NCBI GenBank assembly: GCA_020860985.1
Contig: JAJBTG010000097.1
Location: 1 to 5,714 of the forward strand
Direction of reading: 5' to 3'
Length of the DNA stretch: 5,714 nucleotides
DNA from: Oscillospiraceae bacterium
Lineage (GTDB): Bacteria > Bacillota > Clostridia > UBA1381
The position numbers and the translations under genes were made by a program. Below, piece by piece: positions 5,640 to 5,714 of the stretch; position 1 is the stretch's first letter; each line of letters starts with the position of its first letter. The notes under the pieces are model-generated. The model searched no databases and was not told where the DNA came from. It saw only the letters and a list, made by a program, of their open reading frames with translations.

Positions 5640-5714
5640 CCCCCAATGAAAAAGAGCCGTTTTTGATATAATCCCCTTAGAGTAGACACTTGAAATAACA
5701 AAAAGATTTCAAGA
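5640..5714. other. Leader upstream of terminase, no gene recognised
   Basis: This 75-base edge stretch has no identifiable complete gene and no convincing promoter. The terminase frame is open through it back to a TGA at 5711-5709, and one other minus-strand frame is also open for 33 codons, giving no recognisable protein. It contains an AT-rich 8-bp inverted repeat (CTTGAAAT / ATTTCAAG, 5689-5713) with no T-run visible after it. Confidence 0.4.

Noticed and set aside
5689..5713. 8-bp inverted repeat at the window edge as a terminator
   Set aside because: The stem is AT-rich with a 9-base loop and no T-run follows on the minus strand. The plus-strand side is cut off by the window end.

Overview
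This window is a piece of a tailed-phage (prophage-type) genome read from the minus strand. It holds the DNA-packaging and head-building genes of an HK97-like siphophage in the usual order: terminase large subunit, portal protein, ClpP-like head maturation protease, major capsid protein. The host is probably a Gram-positive of the class Clostridia. This is inferred from very strong AGGAGG-type ribosome binding sites, near-consensus sigma-A promoters with extended -10 boxes, moderate GC content and the style of the head proteins. No host gene is visible, so integration cannot be shown from this window.

Layout in transcription order, from high to low coordinates. Positions 5714-5640 are a leader with no recognisable complete gene. 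The terminase large subunit occupies 5639-4023. A cargo block of about 1 kb, visibly AT-rich in its intergenic parts, follows: promoter P2, a solitary RelB/DinJ-type antitoxin (3940-3647), promoter P1 with an operator-like set of repeats, a second RelB/DinJ-type antitoxin (3538-3278), an overlapping YoeB toxin (3278-3018) and a rho-independent terminator (3012-2987). The head genes then resume with portal (2963-1724, carrying a one-base frameshift near its 3' end), protease (1731-1015) and the major capsid protein (946 to beyond position 1).

Terminase cuts and pumps DNA through the portal ring into a prohead made of capsid protein, whose N-terminal scaffold domain is removed by the ClpP-like protease. 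The toxin-antitoxin block looks like a phage 'moron': it has its own promoters and its own terminator, so a lysogen could express it without switching on the head genes. The terminator sits only about 23 bases before the portal start codon, so the late head genes must be reached by read-through or antitermination, or from a promoter hidden inside the cargo.

No wholly new system is evident. The points of most interest are the cargo block between terminase and portal, the RelB-type antitoxin paired with a YoeB toxin, the antitoxin without a toxin, the repeated operator octamer, and the broken portal reading frame.
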